Assembly: GCA_014800795.1 (NCBI GenBank)
Contig: JAAVFL010000009.1
Location: 1-64,000 of the forward strand
Direction: 5' to 3'
Length of the DNA stretch: 64,000 nt
From: Bacteroidales bacterium
Lineage (GTDB): Bacteria > Bacteroidota > Bacteroidia > Bacteroidales > Muribaculaceae
Shown here: positions 1 through 10,620 of the stretch, in pieces
Layout: every line of letters starts with the position of its first letter
Numbering within the stretch: the first letter of the stretch is position 1
The notes under the pieces: model-generated
The model's database searches: none
Told to the model about the DNA's origin: nothing
The model's input: only the letters and a program-made list of their open reading frames with translations
Program-made: the position numbers and the translations under genes

Positions 1-303
1 AAAGGTAGAGACTTATTTTCATTCCACCAAACTTTTTGACAAGAAAATTTTTAAAAACTATGTTTTTTAGCAGATTTTCGCCCATACACTCCCCTCAACG
101 CCCTCTGACGGCACTAAATCCCAGCCCTAGCGTCACCGTTAAGCGATAACACCGGTCTCCACTATAATTAAAGAAACCACTCCCCCACTACGGAAATTTT
201 TCAGTCTGGTCGATTAACTCGTGCCTGTTTCTCCAATAAAAAATATCCGGATCAATCCATGTCCGACAAAAAAATCTCCATATAATAATTAGAAAACGAG
301 CCA
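1..303. other. AT-rich non-coding stretch, nothing recognised
   Basis: No supported gene, tRNA or strong hairpin is seen before the promoter at 304. Short A/T runs are frequent. It may be the tail of an upstream intergenic region cut by the window edge. Confidence 0.5.
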
Positions 304-334
304 TTGCAGGTTCTGTGCAGATTTAGTAACTTCG
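304..334 (+). promoter_or_regulatory. Bacteroidetes-type promoter of the DUF1460 gene
   Basis: TTG at 304-306 and TAACTTCG at 327-334 are separated by 20 nt. This matches the Bacteroidetes pattern TTG-N20-TAnnTTTG with one mismatch in the -7 box. The predicted start near 341 leaves a leader of about 54 nt before the ATG at 395. Confidence 0.6.
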
Positions 335-394
335 CACGAAACACAGAGAAAAATTTCCCCTTCGTCAATATTATACATTTTTTAACACAACGCT

Positions 395-1261
395 ATGGCC
401 AGAAAAAACATCATATCGCTGATTTTTGCCTTGATTTTTCTCAACCAATTTCAAGCGACAGCACAACAGGAGATCAATTTTCATCACGAGTCTACGGACA
501 CGGCAAGAATAACTGAAATACTTGTGGCCGAAAGCGCGCAACCGCAACCGGGGTCGCTCACCCGCATCGCAGAGCACTTTATCGGAAAACCATACGAAGG
601 GGGAACCCTGGATGGCGACGAAACAGAAATATTAAGGGTTAACATCGACACATTTGACTGCACCACATTTGTAGAAACCGTATTGGCTCTTGCCTACACT
701 GCGGCGGAACATCGACAAAGCTGGCACGACTTCGTATATAACCTAAGGCATTTCAGATACCGCAACGGCGATACAGACGGCTATGCATCACGCCTCCACT
801 ATGTCAGCGACTGGATTATCGACAATTCGGCCCGCGGACTACTGCATGAGGTCACCGCAGCCTCTCCGAAAGTGAGATACGGTGTGAAATCTCTCGACTA
901 CATGACAACTCACCGTGAAAGCTACCCCGCTCTCACCGACGATGAAAATTTCCGTGCTATGAAACATGTAGAAGCCGGCTACAGCAACCACCGCTTTCCA
1001 TACTTAAAAGGTTCCGGACTGAAAGGGAAACATATCGCCGAAATCGCCAGGGACGGCGATATTATAATATTCACGACATCCATACGAGGGCTTGACGCAA
1101 CCCATATGGGAATAATAAAACTCGACAACGACGGCGAACCAAGACTCATCCACGCCTCAAGCAACGCCGGCAAGGTAGTTATAGACGAACTGCCAGTGGC
1201 CGATTACATAGCGAAACATCGCTCCGATGGCATAAGAATAATAAGAATGAAACTTGACTGA
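395..1261 (+). CDS. DUF1460 family secreted amidase-like protein (NlpC/P60-like fold)
   Basis: 288 residues. Residues 1-24 form a signal peptide with a hydrophobic core rich in Ile, Leu and Phe ending at ATAQQ, so the protein acts in the periplasm or outside. The DUF1460 core contains IGKPYEGGTLDG followed by DTFDCTTFVE, whose Cys89 is the expected papain-type nucleophile; the His of ATHMGI and HASS near the C-terminus fit the rest of the site. Characterised relatives are N-acetylmuramoyl-L-alanine amidase-like enzymes acting on peptidoglycan fragments; the exact substrate here is inferred. It is monocistronic, with its own promoter and a shared terminator at 1283-1348 facing eno. Confidence 0.85.
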   Translation: MARKNIISLIFALIFLNQFQATAQQEINFHHESTDTARITEILVAESAQPQPGSLTRIAEHFIGKPYEGGTLDGDETEILRVNIDTFDCTTFVETVLALAYTAAEHRQSWHDFVYNLRHFRYRNGDTDGYASRLHYVSDWIIDNSARGLLHEVTAASPKVRYGVKSLDYMTTHRESYPALTDDENFRAMKHVEAGYSNHRFPYLKGSGLKGKHIAEIARDGDIIIFTTSIRGLDATHMGIIKLDNDGEPRLIHASSNAGKVVIDELPVADYIAKHRSDGIRIIRMKLD

Positions 1262-1282
1262 GACTACTATCTCTGCGTCGCG

Positions 1283-1348
1283 CAACATACCTTAAAAATC
1301 AATGGCTATGCCGAGAATTCGGCATAGCCATTGATTTTTAGTATGTTG
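1283..1348. terminator. Bidirectional terminator between DUF1460 gene and eno
   Basis: Nearly perfect inverted repeat with arms of about 31 nt (caacatac...ggctatgccga and its complement), a gaat loop and one bulged base. A/T-rich outer stems provide a U-tract in both directions, which suits the convergent genes on either side. Confidence 0.85.
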
Positions 1349-1392
1349 TGTCGGTAAAATCAGTTCCGACAGTCACATTTTACAGACAGGAA

Positions 1393-2712
<1,320 letters not shown>

Positions 2713-2822
2713 TTATGCTTTATCAGATTGTATGTTTTGATTTCAATGAGTTTGCGGCCTGCCCATGGGGAGAGGGTCAACTATAGGAAGCGCCAGACAA
2801 TCGGAAACAGTTTTTCCAACAG

Positions 2823-2830
2823 CAAAGTTA
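2823..2830 (-). promoter_or_regulatory. -7 box of the eno promoter
   Basis: On the minus strand this reads TAACTTTG, a perfect TAnnTTTG box. No clear TTG box lies 20 nt further upstream. The predicted transcript would have a leader of about 117 nt. Confidence 0.55.
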
Positions 2831-2921
2831 CAAAATTTTCGTAATATTCACCTTTTTAACATCTAAAAAAGGTGTCTTCGAAACTGCAAAAAAGCTTCCC
2901 TACGGTCTGATAGCCCGCACG

Positions 2922-3647
2922 TCAATATTCGCTTGTCAGCGTCAGCGACAAAGTGGGGTTCACGCCCCTCATAGCATCGAACAGAGGCAGATAATCCCGA
3001 TGTGACGGCGCAAGAACCACAAAATTAATTTCAGTCCGGTTATTCACATAATCATACTGAATAAAATAAGTAGACAGATGAATTCCATGCCGGTTCAGAA
3101 TCTCACGATAAGGCGTTATATCGTCGACTATATGGTCGACTTGCAATTTCATCGTCCGGTTCTCCTGCCCCATATTGCGCTTATGCTCGAAACTTTCGAA
3201 CAGCACCAGGGTGACGAGAATAAGAACCGTGGCGAAAAGCGAACAAAAATACATCCCGACCCCGACCGCCATACCGATTGCCGCGGTCATCCAGATTCCG
3301 GCGGCAGTCGTAAGCCCCTTGACCGATCCCTTCATGTGAATCATCGCACCACCACCAAGAAAACCTACACCGGTAATGACCTGTGCGGCTATACGCCCGG
3401 GATCGCCGTTCTTCAACCCCAGGTACACTTGAGGAACATATATGCTAAGCAACATCGCCATACACGACCCCATGGATATCAGCGCAAACGTCCGCACCCC
3501 AGCAATCTGCCCCTTGCGCTTGCGCTCGGCCCCCACAAGAGCGCCAAGAATCATACTCATCAGCAACTTGAACACCGAGTTGCCCAGTGTCACCTCAAGT
3601 GAATTTAAATCTGCGTACACTATTTCGAAAAATTGCCAGATATTCAT
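2922..3647 (-). CDS. MgtC/SapB family inner-membrane protein
   Basis: 241 residues. The N-terminal half has several hydrophobic helices with the MgtC hallmark GALVGAERKRKGQIAGVRTFALISMGSCMAML (shortened here: GALVGAERKRKGQIAGVRT) and VITGVGFLGGGAMIHMKGSV, followed by GLTTAAGIWMTAAIGMAVG. The C-terminal 85 residues are soluble and ACT-like in length. MgtC proteins are linked to magnesium limitation and regulation of ATP synthase, but they are not proven Mg transporters. It is monocistronic with its own consensus promoter. The family call is firm; the physiological role is not. Confidence 0.88.
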   Translation of the reverse strand: MNIWQFFEIVYADLNSLEVTLGNSVFKLLMSMILGALVGAERKRKGQIAGVRTFALISMGSCMAMLLSIYVPQVYLGLKNGDPGRIAAQVITGVGFLGGGAMIHMKGSVKGLTTAAGIWMTAAIGMAVGVGMYFCSLFATVLILVTLVLFESFEHKRNMGQENRTMKLQVDHIVDDITPYREILNRHGIHLSTYFIQYDYVNNRTEINFVVLAPSHRDYLPLFDAMRGVNPTLSLTLTSEY

Positions 3648-3701
3648 AGAAGTAAAAACGATTGGAAGTAGCTACCATACATCGGACGCCCATATTATAC
3701 G

Positions 3702-3732
3702 CAAAGGTAATAAATTAAGCCCCCGAAAACAA
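3702..3732 (-). promoter_or_regulatory. Bipartite promoter of the mgtC-like gene
   Basis: On the minus strand a TTG (3730-3732) is followed after 20 nt by TACCTTTG (3702-3709), the full Bacteroidetes consensus. The transcript would begin near 3696, about 50 nt before the start codon. Confidence 0.7.
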
Positions 3733-3790
3733 CAATATCCTCTTAAACCGCCGTCATTTGCCCCCACACAACAGCCAGCCAAGAAAACAT

Positions 3791-3830
3791 CATCACCGGA
3801 AGCGGAAATTTCCCGCTTCCGGTGATGCAT
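3791..3830 (-). terminator. Terminator of the ribosomal supercluster (after rplQ)
   Basis: Perfect 15-bp stem (3791-3805 with 3813-3827, catcaccggaagcgg and its complement) with a 7-nt loop, lying just after the rplQ stop on the minus strand. It is followed there by a T-rich run. It marks the 3' end of the alpha operon. Confidence 0.85.
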
Positions 3831-3847
3831 AATATCTGAAAAAAAAA

Positions 3848-4339
3848 TTATTCAGCCTTTGTTTCCTCAGCAGCAGAAGCCTCAGCAGTTGCAGGAGCTT
3901 CGGCAGCTGCGGCGGTTGATTTGCCGCGGCCGCGACGTGTGCGCGAGCTCTTCTTTGCAGCCTTCTCCTTAAGCATGTTTTCGTTATAGTCAACAAGCTC
4001 TATGAAGCAGGTTTTAGCGTTATCGCCAAGACGGTTGCCGGTCTTGAGGATACGGGTGTAACCTCCGGGACGTTCAGCGATCTTCTCTGCTATTTCACGG
4101 AAAAGGATATTGACAGCTTCCTTATTCTGGAGATAAGAGAAAACCAGACGGCGGTTAGCCATGCTGTCGTTCTTCGCACGGTTGATCAGCGGCTCTGCAT
4201 ACATGCGGAGCGCCTTTGCCTTTGCCAGAGTGGTGAAAATTCTCTTGTGCTTGAACAGAGAGATTGTCATGTTGGCGAGTAAGGCGTCGCGGTGAGCTTT
4301 CTTGCGCGAAAGATGATTGAAAGATTTATTGTGTCTCAT
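3848..4339 (-). CDS. rplQ: 50S ribosomal protein L17 (bL17)
   Basis: 163 residues. The first ~120 match the bL17 fold ([20 protein letters not shown] at the N-terminus, [15 protein letters not shown]). The last ~40 residues form a low-complexity Ala/Lys/Glu tail ([20 protein letters not shown] and on), a length extension commonly seen in Bacteroidetes L17. Last gene of the alpha operon, 9 nt after rpoA and followed by the terminator at 3791. Confidence 0.97.
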   Translation of the reverse strand: MRHNKSFNHLSRKKAHRDALLANMTISLFKHKRIFTTLAKAKALRMYAEPLINRAKNDSMANRRLVFSYLQNKEAVNILFREIAEKIAERPGGYTRILKTGNRLGDNAKTCFIELVDYNENMLKEKAAKKSSRTRRGRGKSTAAAAEAPATAEASAAEETKAE

Positions 4340-4348
4340 CGTTGTTTA

Positions 4349-5341
4349 TTACTCTTTGTCTAATTTATACTTTGAAATATCCATTCCGAACGACAGCCCG
4401 AGATCGGCCAGAAGCTGGTCGAGCTCTGTAAGCGACTTCTTGCCGAAGTTGCGGAATTTAAGGAGGTCGGTCTTATTGAACACAACCAGCTCGCCAAGTG
4501 TCTCTACTTCGGCGCTCTTCAGGCAGTTGAGTGCGCGGACACTGAGGTCCATGTCAACAAGCTTGGTCTTGAGAAGTTGACGCATGTGGAGAATCTCTTC
4601 ATCGAACTCTTCCGAACCGTCGGTTTCGGTGGTCTCGATTGTGATCTTCTCGTCAGAGAACAGCATCAGATGATAAATCAGAATCTTTGCTGCCTCCTTG
4701 AGCGCCTCCTTCGGCAGGATGGAGCCATTGGTGGTGATTTCAATAATGAGCTTCTCGTAGTCGGTCTTCTGGTCAACGCGGAAGTTCTCAACTGCGTACT
4801 TCACATTCTTGATGGGAGTATAGATCGAGTCGATGGCCAGAGTCTGGATATCCTGGATATCGATCTGGTTCTCATCGGCAGGCACCCAACCGCGACCCTT
4901 GTTGATGGTCACTTCAATTGTGAAACCCGCGCTGGGATCCAAATGACAAATGACCTCCTCAGGATTGAGGACTTCGAAGCCCGACAGGGCCTTGCCTATG
5001 TCACCGGCCTTGAACACCTCCTGACCCGACACTGTGATGGTTGCCTTTTCAGTCTCGGCATCTTCGGTAACCCTCTTTAGGTCAACCTTCTTGAGATTAA
5101 GGATGATGTTCGTTACATCTTCCTTAACACCGGGGATGGTATCAAATTCGTGTTTTACGCCGTCAATCTTGATAGCGGCGATTGCATAGCCCTCGAGCGA
5201 AGAAAGAAGCACGCGGCGCAATGCGTTTCCGACAGTGATACCATAGCCCGGTTCCAAAGGCTTGAACTCGAATTTGCCGTAGAAGTTGTTAGCTTCTAAC
5301 ATCACAACCTTGTCAGGTTTTTGGAATGCTAAAATAGCCAT
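4349..5341 (-). CDS. rpoA: DNA-directed RNA polymerase alpha subunit
   Basis: 330 residues. The N-terminal domain (about 1-235) dimerises and scaffolds beta/beta'; it shows [20 protein letters not shown] and the following LLSSLEG. After a linker, the C-terminal domain (about 255-325) has the helix-hairpin-helix region with [16 protein letters not shown] and [16 protein letters not shown], which contacts promoter DNA and activators. It lies 20 nt after rpsD and 9 nt before rplQ, the standard alpha operon order. Confidence 0.98.
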   Translation of the reverse strand: MAILAFQKPDKVVMLEANNFYGKFEFKPLEPGYGITVGNALRRVLLSSLEGYAIAAIKIDGVKHEFDTIPGVKEDVTNIILNLKKVDLKRVTEDAETEKATITVSGQEVFKAGDIGKALSGFEVLNPEEVICHLDPSAGFTIEVTINKGRGWVPADENQIDIQDIQTLAIDSIYTPIKNVKYAVENFRVDQKTDYEKLIIEITTNGSILPKEALKEAAKILIYHLMLFSDEKITIETTETDGSEEFDEEILHMRQLLKTKLVDMDLSVRALNCLKSAEVETLGELVVFNKTDLLKFRNFGKKSLTELDQLLADLGLSFGMDISKYKLDKE

Positions 5342-5361
5342 GGATCTTGTTTTAAAGATGA

Positions 5362-5967
5362 TTACTTAGAATACAACTCGACGATAAGCTGCTCCTTGAT
5401 ATTTTCGGGGATGTCTTCGCGGGTAGGAACATGCAGGAGCTTGCCGCTCTTTGTGCTTTCGTCCCATTCGAGCCAGGGATATTTGCTGTGGTTGAATCCT
5501 GCGAGGGCATCGGCAATAACTTCGAGAGACTTCGATTTCTCACGAACACCGACTACATCGCCGGCGCTTACTGCGTAAGAGGGAATGTTTACAACCTTAC
5601 CGTTGACGGTGACATGCTTGTGAAGAACAAGCTGGCGGGCCGCCGCACGTGTGGGGGCGATACCAAGGCGGTAAACTACGTTATCCAGACGGCCTTCGAG
5701 AAGCTGGAGAAGAATCTCACCGGTAATACCCTTCATTGAAGAAGCCTTCTCGAAAAGGTTGCGGAACTGACGCTCGAGCACACCATAGGTGTATTTGGCC
5801 TTCTGCTTTTCACGAAGCTGTGTGCCATACTCGGATGTCTTGCGGCGACGGTTCTGACCGTGCTGGCCGGGGGGGAAGTTGCGGCGGCTCAGAATCTTGT
5901 CTTCGCCAAAGATAGGTTCCCCGAATTTACGTGCGATTTTGGTCTTGGGACCTGTATATCTTGCCAT
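5362..5967 (-). CDS. rpsD: 30S ribosomal protein S4 (uS4)
   Basis: 201 residues. It is a primary 16S rRNA-binding protein that nucleates 30S assembly and, in other bacteria, represses the alpha operon. The S4 RNA-binding domain covers about 93-155 ([39 protein letters not shown]). The N-terminal region has no zinc-binding cysteines (zinc-free form). It is preceded by a 207-nt spacer with several helices (5968-6174), a likely place for S4 feedback. Confidence 0.97.
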   Translation of the reverse strand: MARYTGPKTKIARKFGEPIFGEDKILSRRNFPPGQHGQNRRRKTSEYGTQLREKQKAKYTYGVLERQFRNLFEKASSMKGITGEILLQLLEGRLDNVVYRLGIAPTRAAARQLVLHKHVTVNGKVVNIPSYAVSAGDVVGVREKSKSLEVIADALAGFNHSKYPWLEWDESTKSGKLLHVPTREDIPENIKEQLIVELYSK

Positions 5968-6174
5968 TTTTCTTTCTAATTTTTAAAAAGATTGTGATTT
6001 CCACACTTCGGTCGCTGAATACTCAGACATAAGGATTGCGCGCCCGGGAGCCTTGCAATGTCACCTCATACAGACATTGCTCACCGGCAACACGAAATCC
6101 GGCAGATACCCGTGTGTGGATTATCTGAGGGATTGGTTTGGAGTTTTCCTTTGGTCGGCTGAGACGGTTAGGAA
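5968..6174 (-). promoter_or_regulatory. Structured leader upstream of rpsD, candidate S4 binding region
   Basis: Within an otherwise tight operon, 207 nt separate rpsK and rpsD. A perfect 8-bp hairpin (gcaatgtc 6055-6062 with gacattgc 6073-6080) lies inside a long-range 7-bp helix (tccacac 6000-6006 with gtgtgga 6114-6120). The enclosing helix ends about 30 nt before the rpsD start. Autoregulation by S4 is inferred from position and from the known role of S4 in other phyla. Confidence 0.5.
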
Positions 6175-6564
6175 TCAGACGCGGCGGCGCTTGGGAGGAC
6201 GGCAACCGTTGTGCGGAAGCGGAGTAACGTCGATTATCTCGGTTACCTCGATACCCATTCCATGCACGGTACGGATAGCAGACTCACGTCCGTTGCCCGG
6301 ACCCTTCACATAGGCTTTCACCTTGCGGAGCCCAAGATCGTAAGCGATCTTACCGCAATCCTGAGCTGCCATCTGGGCTGCGTAGGGGGTATTTTTCTTA
6401 GAGCCACGGAAGCCCATCTTGCCCGCGCTTGACCAGGAGATTACCTGACCCTCGCTATTGGCTAAGCATACAATGATATTGTTGAAGGATGAGTGAACAT
6501 GAAGCTGGCCTGCGGCGTCAACTTTGACGTTTCTTTTCTTAGCTGCAACTGTCTTTTTTGCCAT
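6175..6564 (-). CDS. rpsK: 30S ribosomal protein S11 (uS11)
   Basis: 129 residues. Platform protein of the 30S subunit near the mRNA exit. Conserved blocks are visible: [60 protein letters not shown] and the terminal [12 protein letters not shown]. The gene follows rpsM by 36 nt. Confidence 0.98.
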   Translation of the reverse strand: MAKKTVAAKKRNVKVDAAGQLHVHSSFNNIIVCLANSEGQVISWSSAGKMGFRGSKKNTPYAAQMAAQDCGKIAYDLGLRKVKAYVKGPGNGRESAIRTVHGMGIEVTEIIDVTPLPHNGCRPPKRRRV

Positions 6565-6600
6565 ATTGCTAATGTTATTGCTGTTAGATCTGGAGCCTTA

Positions 6601-6981
6601 TTATTTAGTAGCCTTCTTCTTGTTGGCCACAGTTTTCTTGCGTCCCTTGCGGGTACGGGCGTTATTCTTGGTGCTCTGACCGCGCACGGGAAGACCGTTA
6701 CGGTGGCGTACTCCACGATAACAGCCGATATCCATAAGGCGCTTGATGTTGAGCTGAATCTCGCTGCGGAGGTCACCTTCTACCTTGTAGTTCTCCTGGA
6801 TTACCTCGCGGACCTTAGCGGCCTGAGCGTCGGTCCAGTCCTGAACCTTTATGTTCACATCCACGCCGGCTTTCTCCAGGATGGTCTTTGCGGCGCTCCG
6901 GCCGATGCCGAAGATATAAGTCAAGGCGATTTCGCCTCGTTTGTTCTGGGGGAGGTCAACTCCCACGATTCTTACTGCCAT
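6601..6981 (-). CDS. rpsM: 30S ribosomal protein S13 (uS13)
   Basis: 126 residues. Head protein that contacts P-site tRNA and forms intersubunit bridges. It shows [40 protein letters not shown] and the basic tail with [17 protein letters not shown]. First gene after a 146-nt spacer that carries a promoter-like box at 7011-7018, so it may begin a separate alpha transcript. Confidence 0.98.
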   Translation of the reverse strand: MAVRIVGVDLPQNKRGEIALTYIFGIGRSAAKTILEKAGVDVNIKVQDWTDAQAAKVREVIQENYKVEGDLRSEIQLNIKRLMDIGCYRGVRHRNGLPVRGQSTKNNARTRKGRKKTVANKKKATK

Positions 6982-7010
6982 ATAATACTTTTATAACACT
7001 TATTTTTTTG

Positions 7011-7018
7011 CAAAAATA
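7011..7018 (-). promoter_or_regulatory. Possible internal -7 box before rpsM
   Basis: On the minus strand this reads TATTTTTG, a match to TAnnTTTG, 30 nt before the rpsM start in a 146-nt spacer (6982-7127). No good TTG box sits 20 nt upstream, so it may be weak or accidental. Confidence 0.35.
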
Positions 7019-7127
7019 ACAAATTTCACACACTTCTGAAAATCCTCGCGCATAACCCCATTGGCAGTTTCACGCCGAAACCGTCAATATCCTGATGGGA
7101 GCGTCTGGTTCTCAGACTATTGTGTTG

Positions 7128-7244
7128 TTATCCCTGACGCTGTTTGTTTTTGGGATTTTTCTTGTTGATCACATAGAGGCGACCCTTGCGGCGAACGATT
7201 TTGTCCTCCGGGGTACGCTTCTTGATTGAAGCTCTTACTTTCAT
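7128..7244 (-). CDS. rpmJ: 50S ribosomal protein L36 (bL36), zinc-free form
   Basis: 38 residues, beginning [20 protein letters not shown] and ending [12 protein letters not shown]. The motif order is that of bL36, but the zinc ligands (CxxC...C...H) are replaced: no cysteine remains. It sits between infA and rpsM as in most bacteria. The start is set by the conserved MKVRAS. Confidence 0.95.
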   Translation of the reverse strand: MKVRASIKKRTPEDKIVRRKGRLYVINKKNPKNKQRQG

Positions 7245-7285
7245 GAGTTTTCGTGAAAAGTGGGGTTATTTGTATGAGGTGTAAA

Positions 7286-7504
7286 TTATTTGTATCGGAA
7301 AGCGATGCGACCTTTTGAAAGATCATAGGGCGACATCTCAACCTTCACTCTGTCACCGGGCAGGATCTTGATATAATGCATGCGCATCTTACCCGAGATG
7401 TGAGCGGTGATCTCGTGGCCGTTCTCAAGCTCTACGCGGAACATCGCGTTCGAGAGAGCCTCCACGATAGTGCCATCCTGTTCTATTGCCGATTGTTTTG
7501 CCAT
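7286..7504 (-). CDS. infA: Translation initiation factor IF-1
   Basis: 72 residues with the S1-like OB fold: [62 protein letters not shown]-1 occupies the A site during initiation and cooperates with IF-2 and IF-3. It is 56 nt after map and 41 nt before rpmJ. Confidence 0.98.
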   Translation of the reverse strand: MAKQSAIEQDGTIVEALSNAMFRVELENGHEITAHISGKMRMHYIKILPGDRVKVEMSPYDLSKGRIAFRYK

Positions 7505-7560
7505 ATCAATGATTTAAGTCTGCTATAATGTTTGAGTTGCACTGCTGTATGCTAAGATAA

Positions 7561-8343
7561 TCAGATATACCTGTCACCAAGAACCTCCTTCACATAGTCG
7601 AAAGTGGTGAGGATGTGGGTCTCGCCCCCTGAAACCGCAACTGTATGCTCATAATGGGCAGAAGGTTTGCGGTCACGGGTGCGGCACGTCCAACCGTCAC
7701 TCTCGATTACTATATTACGGCTGCCGAGATTCACCATAGGTTCTATCGCGATAACCATCCCGTTCTTTATCAGGGGACCGGTGCCGCGGCGGCCGTAATT
7801 GGGAACCTCCGGATCCTCATGCATTTTCCGTCCGATGCCATGGCCACACATCTCGCGCACCACCGAGTAACCGTGGCGCTCAACATAGGTCTGCACTGCA
7901 TTAGCTACGTCACCGATGCGGTGACCTTCGCGACACGCGTCGATACCTTTGTAGAGGCTTTCCTTTGTAGTACGCATAAGTTTGAGCACACCCTCATCCA
8001 CATCGCCGACAGGGAATGTATAACACATATCCCCGTTGAACCCGTCGAGTTCCACCACTACATCAAGCCCGACGATATCGCCCTCGCGCAGACAATAAGT
8101 CGAGGGGAAACCGTGAACCACAGTCTCGTTCACCTCAATACAAACTGCCCCGGGGAATCCCCCGTAGCCCAGACATGCCGGCCGGGCACCATTATCAAGG
8201 ATAAACTCCTTGGCAATGGAGTCGATTTTATGAGTGGTAGTTCCGGGAGTAACCCATTTCGCCATCTCACCTAACGAGCGGCTTGCAAGAACACACGCCT
8301 TGCGGATCAGCTCAATCTCTTCAGGTGTCTTAAGATATATCAT
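7561..8343 (-). CDS. map: Methionine aminopeptidase, type I
   Basis: 260 residues. Removes the N-terminal Met from nascent proteins. The five metal ligands of the pita-bread fold are visible: Asp of GLDVVVELDGF, Asp of NGDMCYTF, His of CGHGIGRKMHEDPEV, Glu of VIAIEPMVN and Glu of AHYEHTVAV. It follows secY across a 167-nt spacer with a GC-rich hairpin and precedes infA, the usual spc-alpha junction; no adk gene is present. Confidence 0.97.
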   Translation of the reverse strand: MIYLKTPEEIELIRKACVLASRSLGEMAKWVTPGTTTHKIDSIAKEFILDNGARPACLGYGGFPGAVCIEVNETVVHGFPSTYCLREGDIVGLDVVVELDGFNGDMCYTFPVGDVDEGVLKLMRTTKESLYKGIDACREGHRIGDVANAVQTYVERHGYSVVREMCGHGIGRKMHEDPEVPNYGRRGTGPLIKNGMVIAIEPMVNLGSRNIVIESDGWTCRTRDRKPSAHYEHTVAVSGGETHILTTFDYVKEVLGDRYI

Positions 8344-8414
8344 CTTATTGTTACGTGTTCCGTCGGGAAAATAACAGGCTGGAGCATCCGTTGCGCCGGT
8401 CCGTCCGCAGGGGC

Positions 8415-8440
8415 GGGGAGGCTCTCAAAGGCGCCTCCCC
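8415..8440 (-). promoter_or_regulatory. GC-rich hairpin between secY and map
   Basis: Perfect 8-bp stem ggggaggc (8415-8422) with gcctcccc (8433-8440) and a 10-nt loop, inside the 167-nt spacer. No U-tract follows on the minus strand, so it is not a clear terminator. It could stabilise or process the mRNA; its role is unknown. Confidence 0.45.
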
Positions 8441-8510
8441 ACTCTTGTTTCAGGAGCGGATTGCCCGGTAACACCGGAGCAACTCAACCAAATTGTGTCT
8501 TAATTATCAA

Positions 8511-9860
8511 TTAATATGCGCTACCGGTTGTGCGACCCTTGATCTTGCCGTCTTTCATCAGACCGTCATAGTGGTGCATCATCAGGTGCGACTCAATCTG
8601 CTGCAGAGTATCAAGAACCACACCCACCAGAATCAGCAGAGATGTTCCGCCGAAGAACTGCGCGAAGTTCTGGCTGATGCCGAACAGACGTGCGAAGGCG
8701 GGGAGAATTGCCACGATTCCGAGGAAAATAGAACCGGGCAATGTGATTCGCGACATAATTGAATCCAGATATTCCGCGGTCTTCTTACCGGGCTTGACAC
8801 CGGGAATAAAGCCGTTGTTACGCTTCATTTCCTCAGCCATCTGTGTGGGACGCACCGTAATGGCAGTATAGAAATAAGTAAACGCAACTATCAGGATGAA
8901 GTAAACGAAGTTATACCAGAACCCGTTGATATCCGAGAAAGTCGCGAAGAAACCACGCGACCCCTCGCTTGCGCCGAAACCGGCGAGGGTGATAGGTATG
9001 AACATGATAGCCTGGGCGAAGATGATGGGCATCACACCGGCTGCATTCACCTTCAGCGGAATATACTGACGGGCGCCGCCATACTGTTTGTTGCCCACGA
9101 TGCGCTTCGCATACTGCACAGGAACCTTACGCGTGCCCTGAACAAGAAGAACCGCACCGATTGTAACAGCGAACAGCAACACTATCTCCACGATGAACAT
9201 TATCAGACCACCCTCGGAACCGTTCGACCCCGGAAGGCGGGAAGTGAACTCGTAGAAGAGAGCCACCGGCAGACGGGCAATGATACCGACCAGAATGATG
9301 AACGAGATACCGTTGCCGATACCACGGTCAGTAATACGCTCGCCGAGCCACATGATGAACATTGAACCGGCTGCGAGGATTATAGTCAGGAATACCACTG
9401 TCCAGAAGCCCATCTCAACCGAACCGCCGGCATTTACAACCTGAGCGCGCAGATTGTAAAGATAAGCCGGACCCTGGACAAACAGAATCAACACGGTAAG
9501 ATAACGTGTATACTGATTCAGCTTCTGGCGACCGCTCTCCCCCTCACGCTGCATCTTCTGGAAAGAAGGTAGTACCATACCCGCCAGCTGAATCACGATT
9601 GATGCTGTGATATAGGGCATAATACCCAACGCGAAGATGGAGGCCTGAGAGAAAGCGCCTCCGGAGAACATGTCCAGCAACTGCATCAGACCGGTCTTGT
9701 TGGTGAAAGATGTGAGGGCGTCGAGGTCGTTGGGATTGATTCCCGGCAGAACCACATAACAGCCCAGACGATACACCAGCACCAGAAGCACCGTTATCGT
9801 AAGGCGCTCGCGCAGTTCCTGGATTGTCCAGATGTTTTTAAAGGTTTGGATGAGTTTCAT
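8511..9860 (-). CDS. secY: Protein translocase subunit SecY
   Basis: 449 residues with ten predicted membrane helices; forms the channel for secreted and membrane proteins. Typical features are the N-terminal MKLIQTFKNIWTIQELRERL, the plug-helix region FSGGAFSQASIFALGIMPYI, the cytosolic loop GERITDRGIGNGISFIILVG and a C-terminal basic stretch. It starts 4 nt after rplO, so the two genes are translationally coupled. Confidence 0.98.
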   Translation of the reverse strand: MKLIQTFKNIWTIQELRERLTITVLLVLVYRLGCYVVLPGINPNDLDALTSFTNKTGLMQLLDMFSGGAFSQASIFALGIMPYITASIVIQLAGMVLPSFQKMQREGESGRQKLNQYTRYLTVLILFVQGPAYLYNLRAQVVNAGGSVEMGFWTVVFLTIILAAGSMFIMWLGERITDRGIGNGISFIILVGIIARLPVALFYEFTSRLPGSNGSEGGLIMFIVEIVLLFAVTIGAVLLVQGTRKVPVQYAKRIVGNKQYGGARQYIPLKVNAAGVMPIIFAQAIMFIPITLAGFGASEGSRGFFATFSDINGFWYNFVYFILIVAFTYFYTAITVRPTQMAEEMKRNNGFIPGVKPGKKTAEYLDSIMSRITLPGSIFLGIVAILPAFARLFGISQNFAQFFGGTSLLILVGVVLDTLQQIESHLMMHHYDGLMKDGKIKGRTTGSAY

Positions 9861-9864
9861 TGAA

Positions 9865-10314
9865 TTATTTTACTTTGTTGATGGAACCGCCGGCCTCAAC
9901 AATGGCTTTTTCGGCAGTTGCAGAGAATGCGTTGGCTTCAACTTCGAGCTTACGGGTAACTGAACCGTTGCCGAGAACCTTCACAAGATCCTTCTTGCCT
10001 ACAAGACCGAAGTTACGGAGCTCGTCAAGCCCGATTTTCTCAAGGTTGCGAGCTTCAGCCAAAGCCTGAAGGGCATCAAGATTCACTACTTTATACTCAA
10101 CGCGGTTGAAGTTCTTGAAACCGAACTTCGGAAGGCGACGCTGAAGAGGCATCTGACCGCCTTCGAAACCGATTTTACGGCTGTAACCCGAGCGCGATTT
10201 CGCACCCTTGTGACCGCGGGTAGATGTACCGCCCTTACCGGAACCGGGACCGCGGCCGATGCGGGTTTCGCGGTGTGTGCTGCCGGCAGCAGGTTTCAGA
10301 TTGCTTAAATCCAT
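9865..10314 (-). CDS. rplO: 50S ribosomal protein L15 (uL15)
   Basis: 149 residues. Late-assembly 50S protein. N-terminal glycine/arginine-rich extension (RIGRGPGSGKGGTSTRGHKG, SRSGYSRKIGFEGGQMPLQR) and a globular C-terminal part. It lies 97 nt after rpmD and 4 nt before secY. Confidence 0.97.
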   Translation of the reverse strand: MDLSNLKPAAGSTHRETRIGRGPGSGKGGTSTRGHKGAKSRSGYSRKIGFEGGQMPLQRRLPKFGFKNFNRVEYKVVNLDALQALAEARNLEKIGLDELRNFGLVGKKDLVKVLGNGSVTRKLEVEANAFSATAEKAIVEAGGSINKVK

Positions 10315-10411
10315 AATTATGATAGATTTTTCTGATTGCTTGTTTATAATGGTTTTATTTTATAGGACCGGACTGCCGCACTCCACAGGAGGGGCAGCCG
10401 GAAGAGCGGCA

Positions 10412-10591
10412 TCAGGCGTTTGTCACCTCTACGAGATGATGAACGCGCTCTACCATGCCACGGACAGAGGGAGTATCCTCCTTCACCACTGTGTGGTTCA
10501 TCTTTCTAAGTCCGAGAGCATCCAGCGTACGCTTCTGCACTGCGGGAGCGCCGATGCGGCTCTTGATCTGTTTGATTTTTATCTGTGCCAT
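10412..10591 (-). CDS. rpmD: 50S ribosomal protein L30 (uL30)
   Basis: 59 residues, a small reading frame between rpsE and rplO. It begins MAQIKIKQIKSRIGAPAVQK and contains RTLDALGLRKMNHTVV and VRGMVERVHHLVEV, the uL30 signature. The position is exactly that of rpmD in the spc operon, and the start lies 29 nt after the rpsE stop. Confidence 0.96.
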   Translation of the reverse strand: MAQIKIKQIKSRIGAPAVQKRTLDALGLRKMNHTVVKEDTPSVRGMVERVHHLVEVTNA

Positions 10592-10620
10592 TGTTCAGAA
10601 TCTGTTTTATAGAGCGCTTC

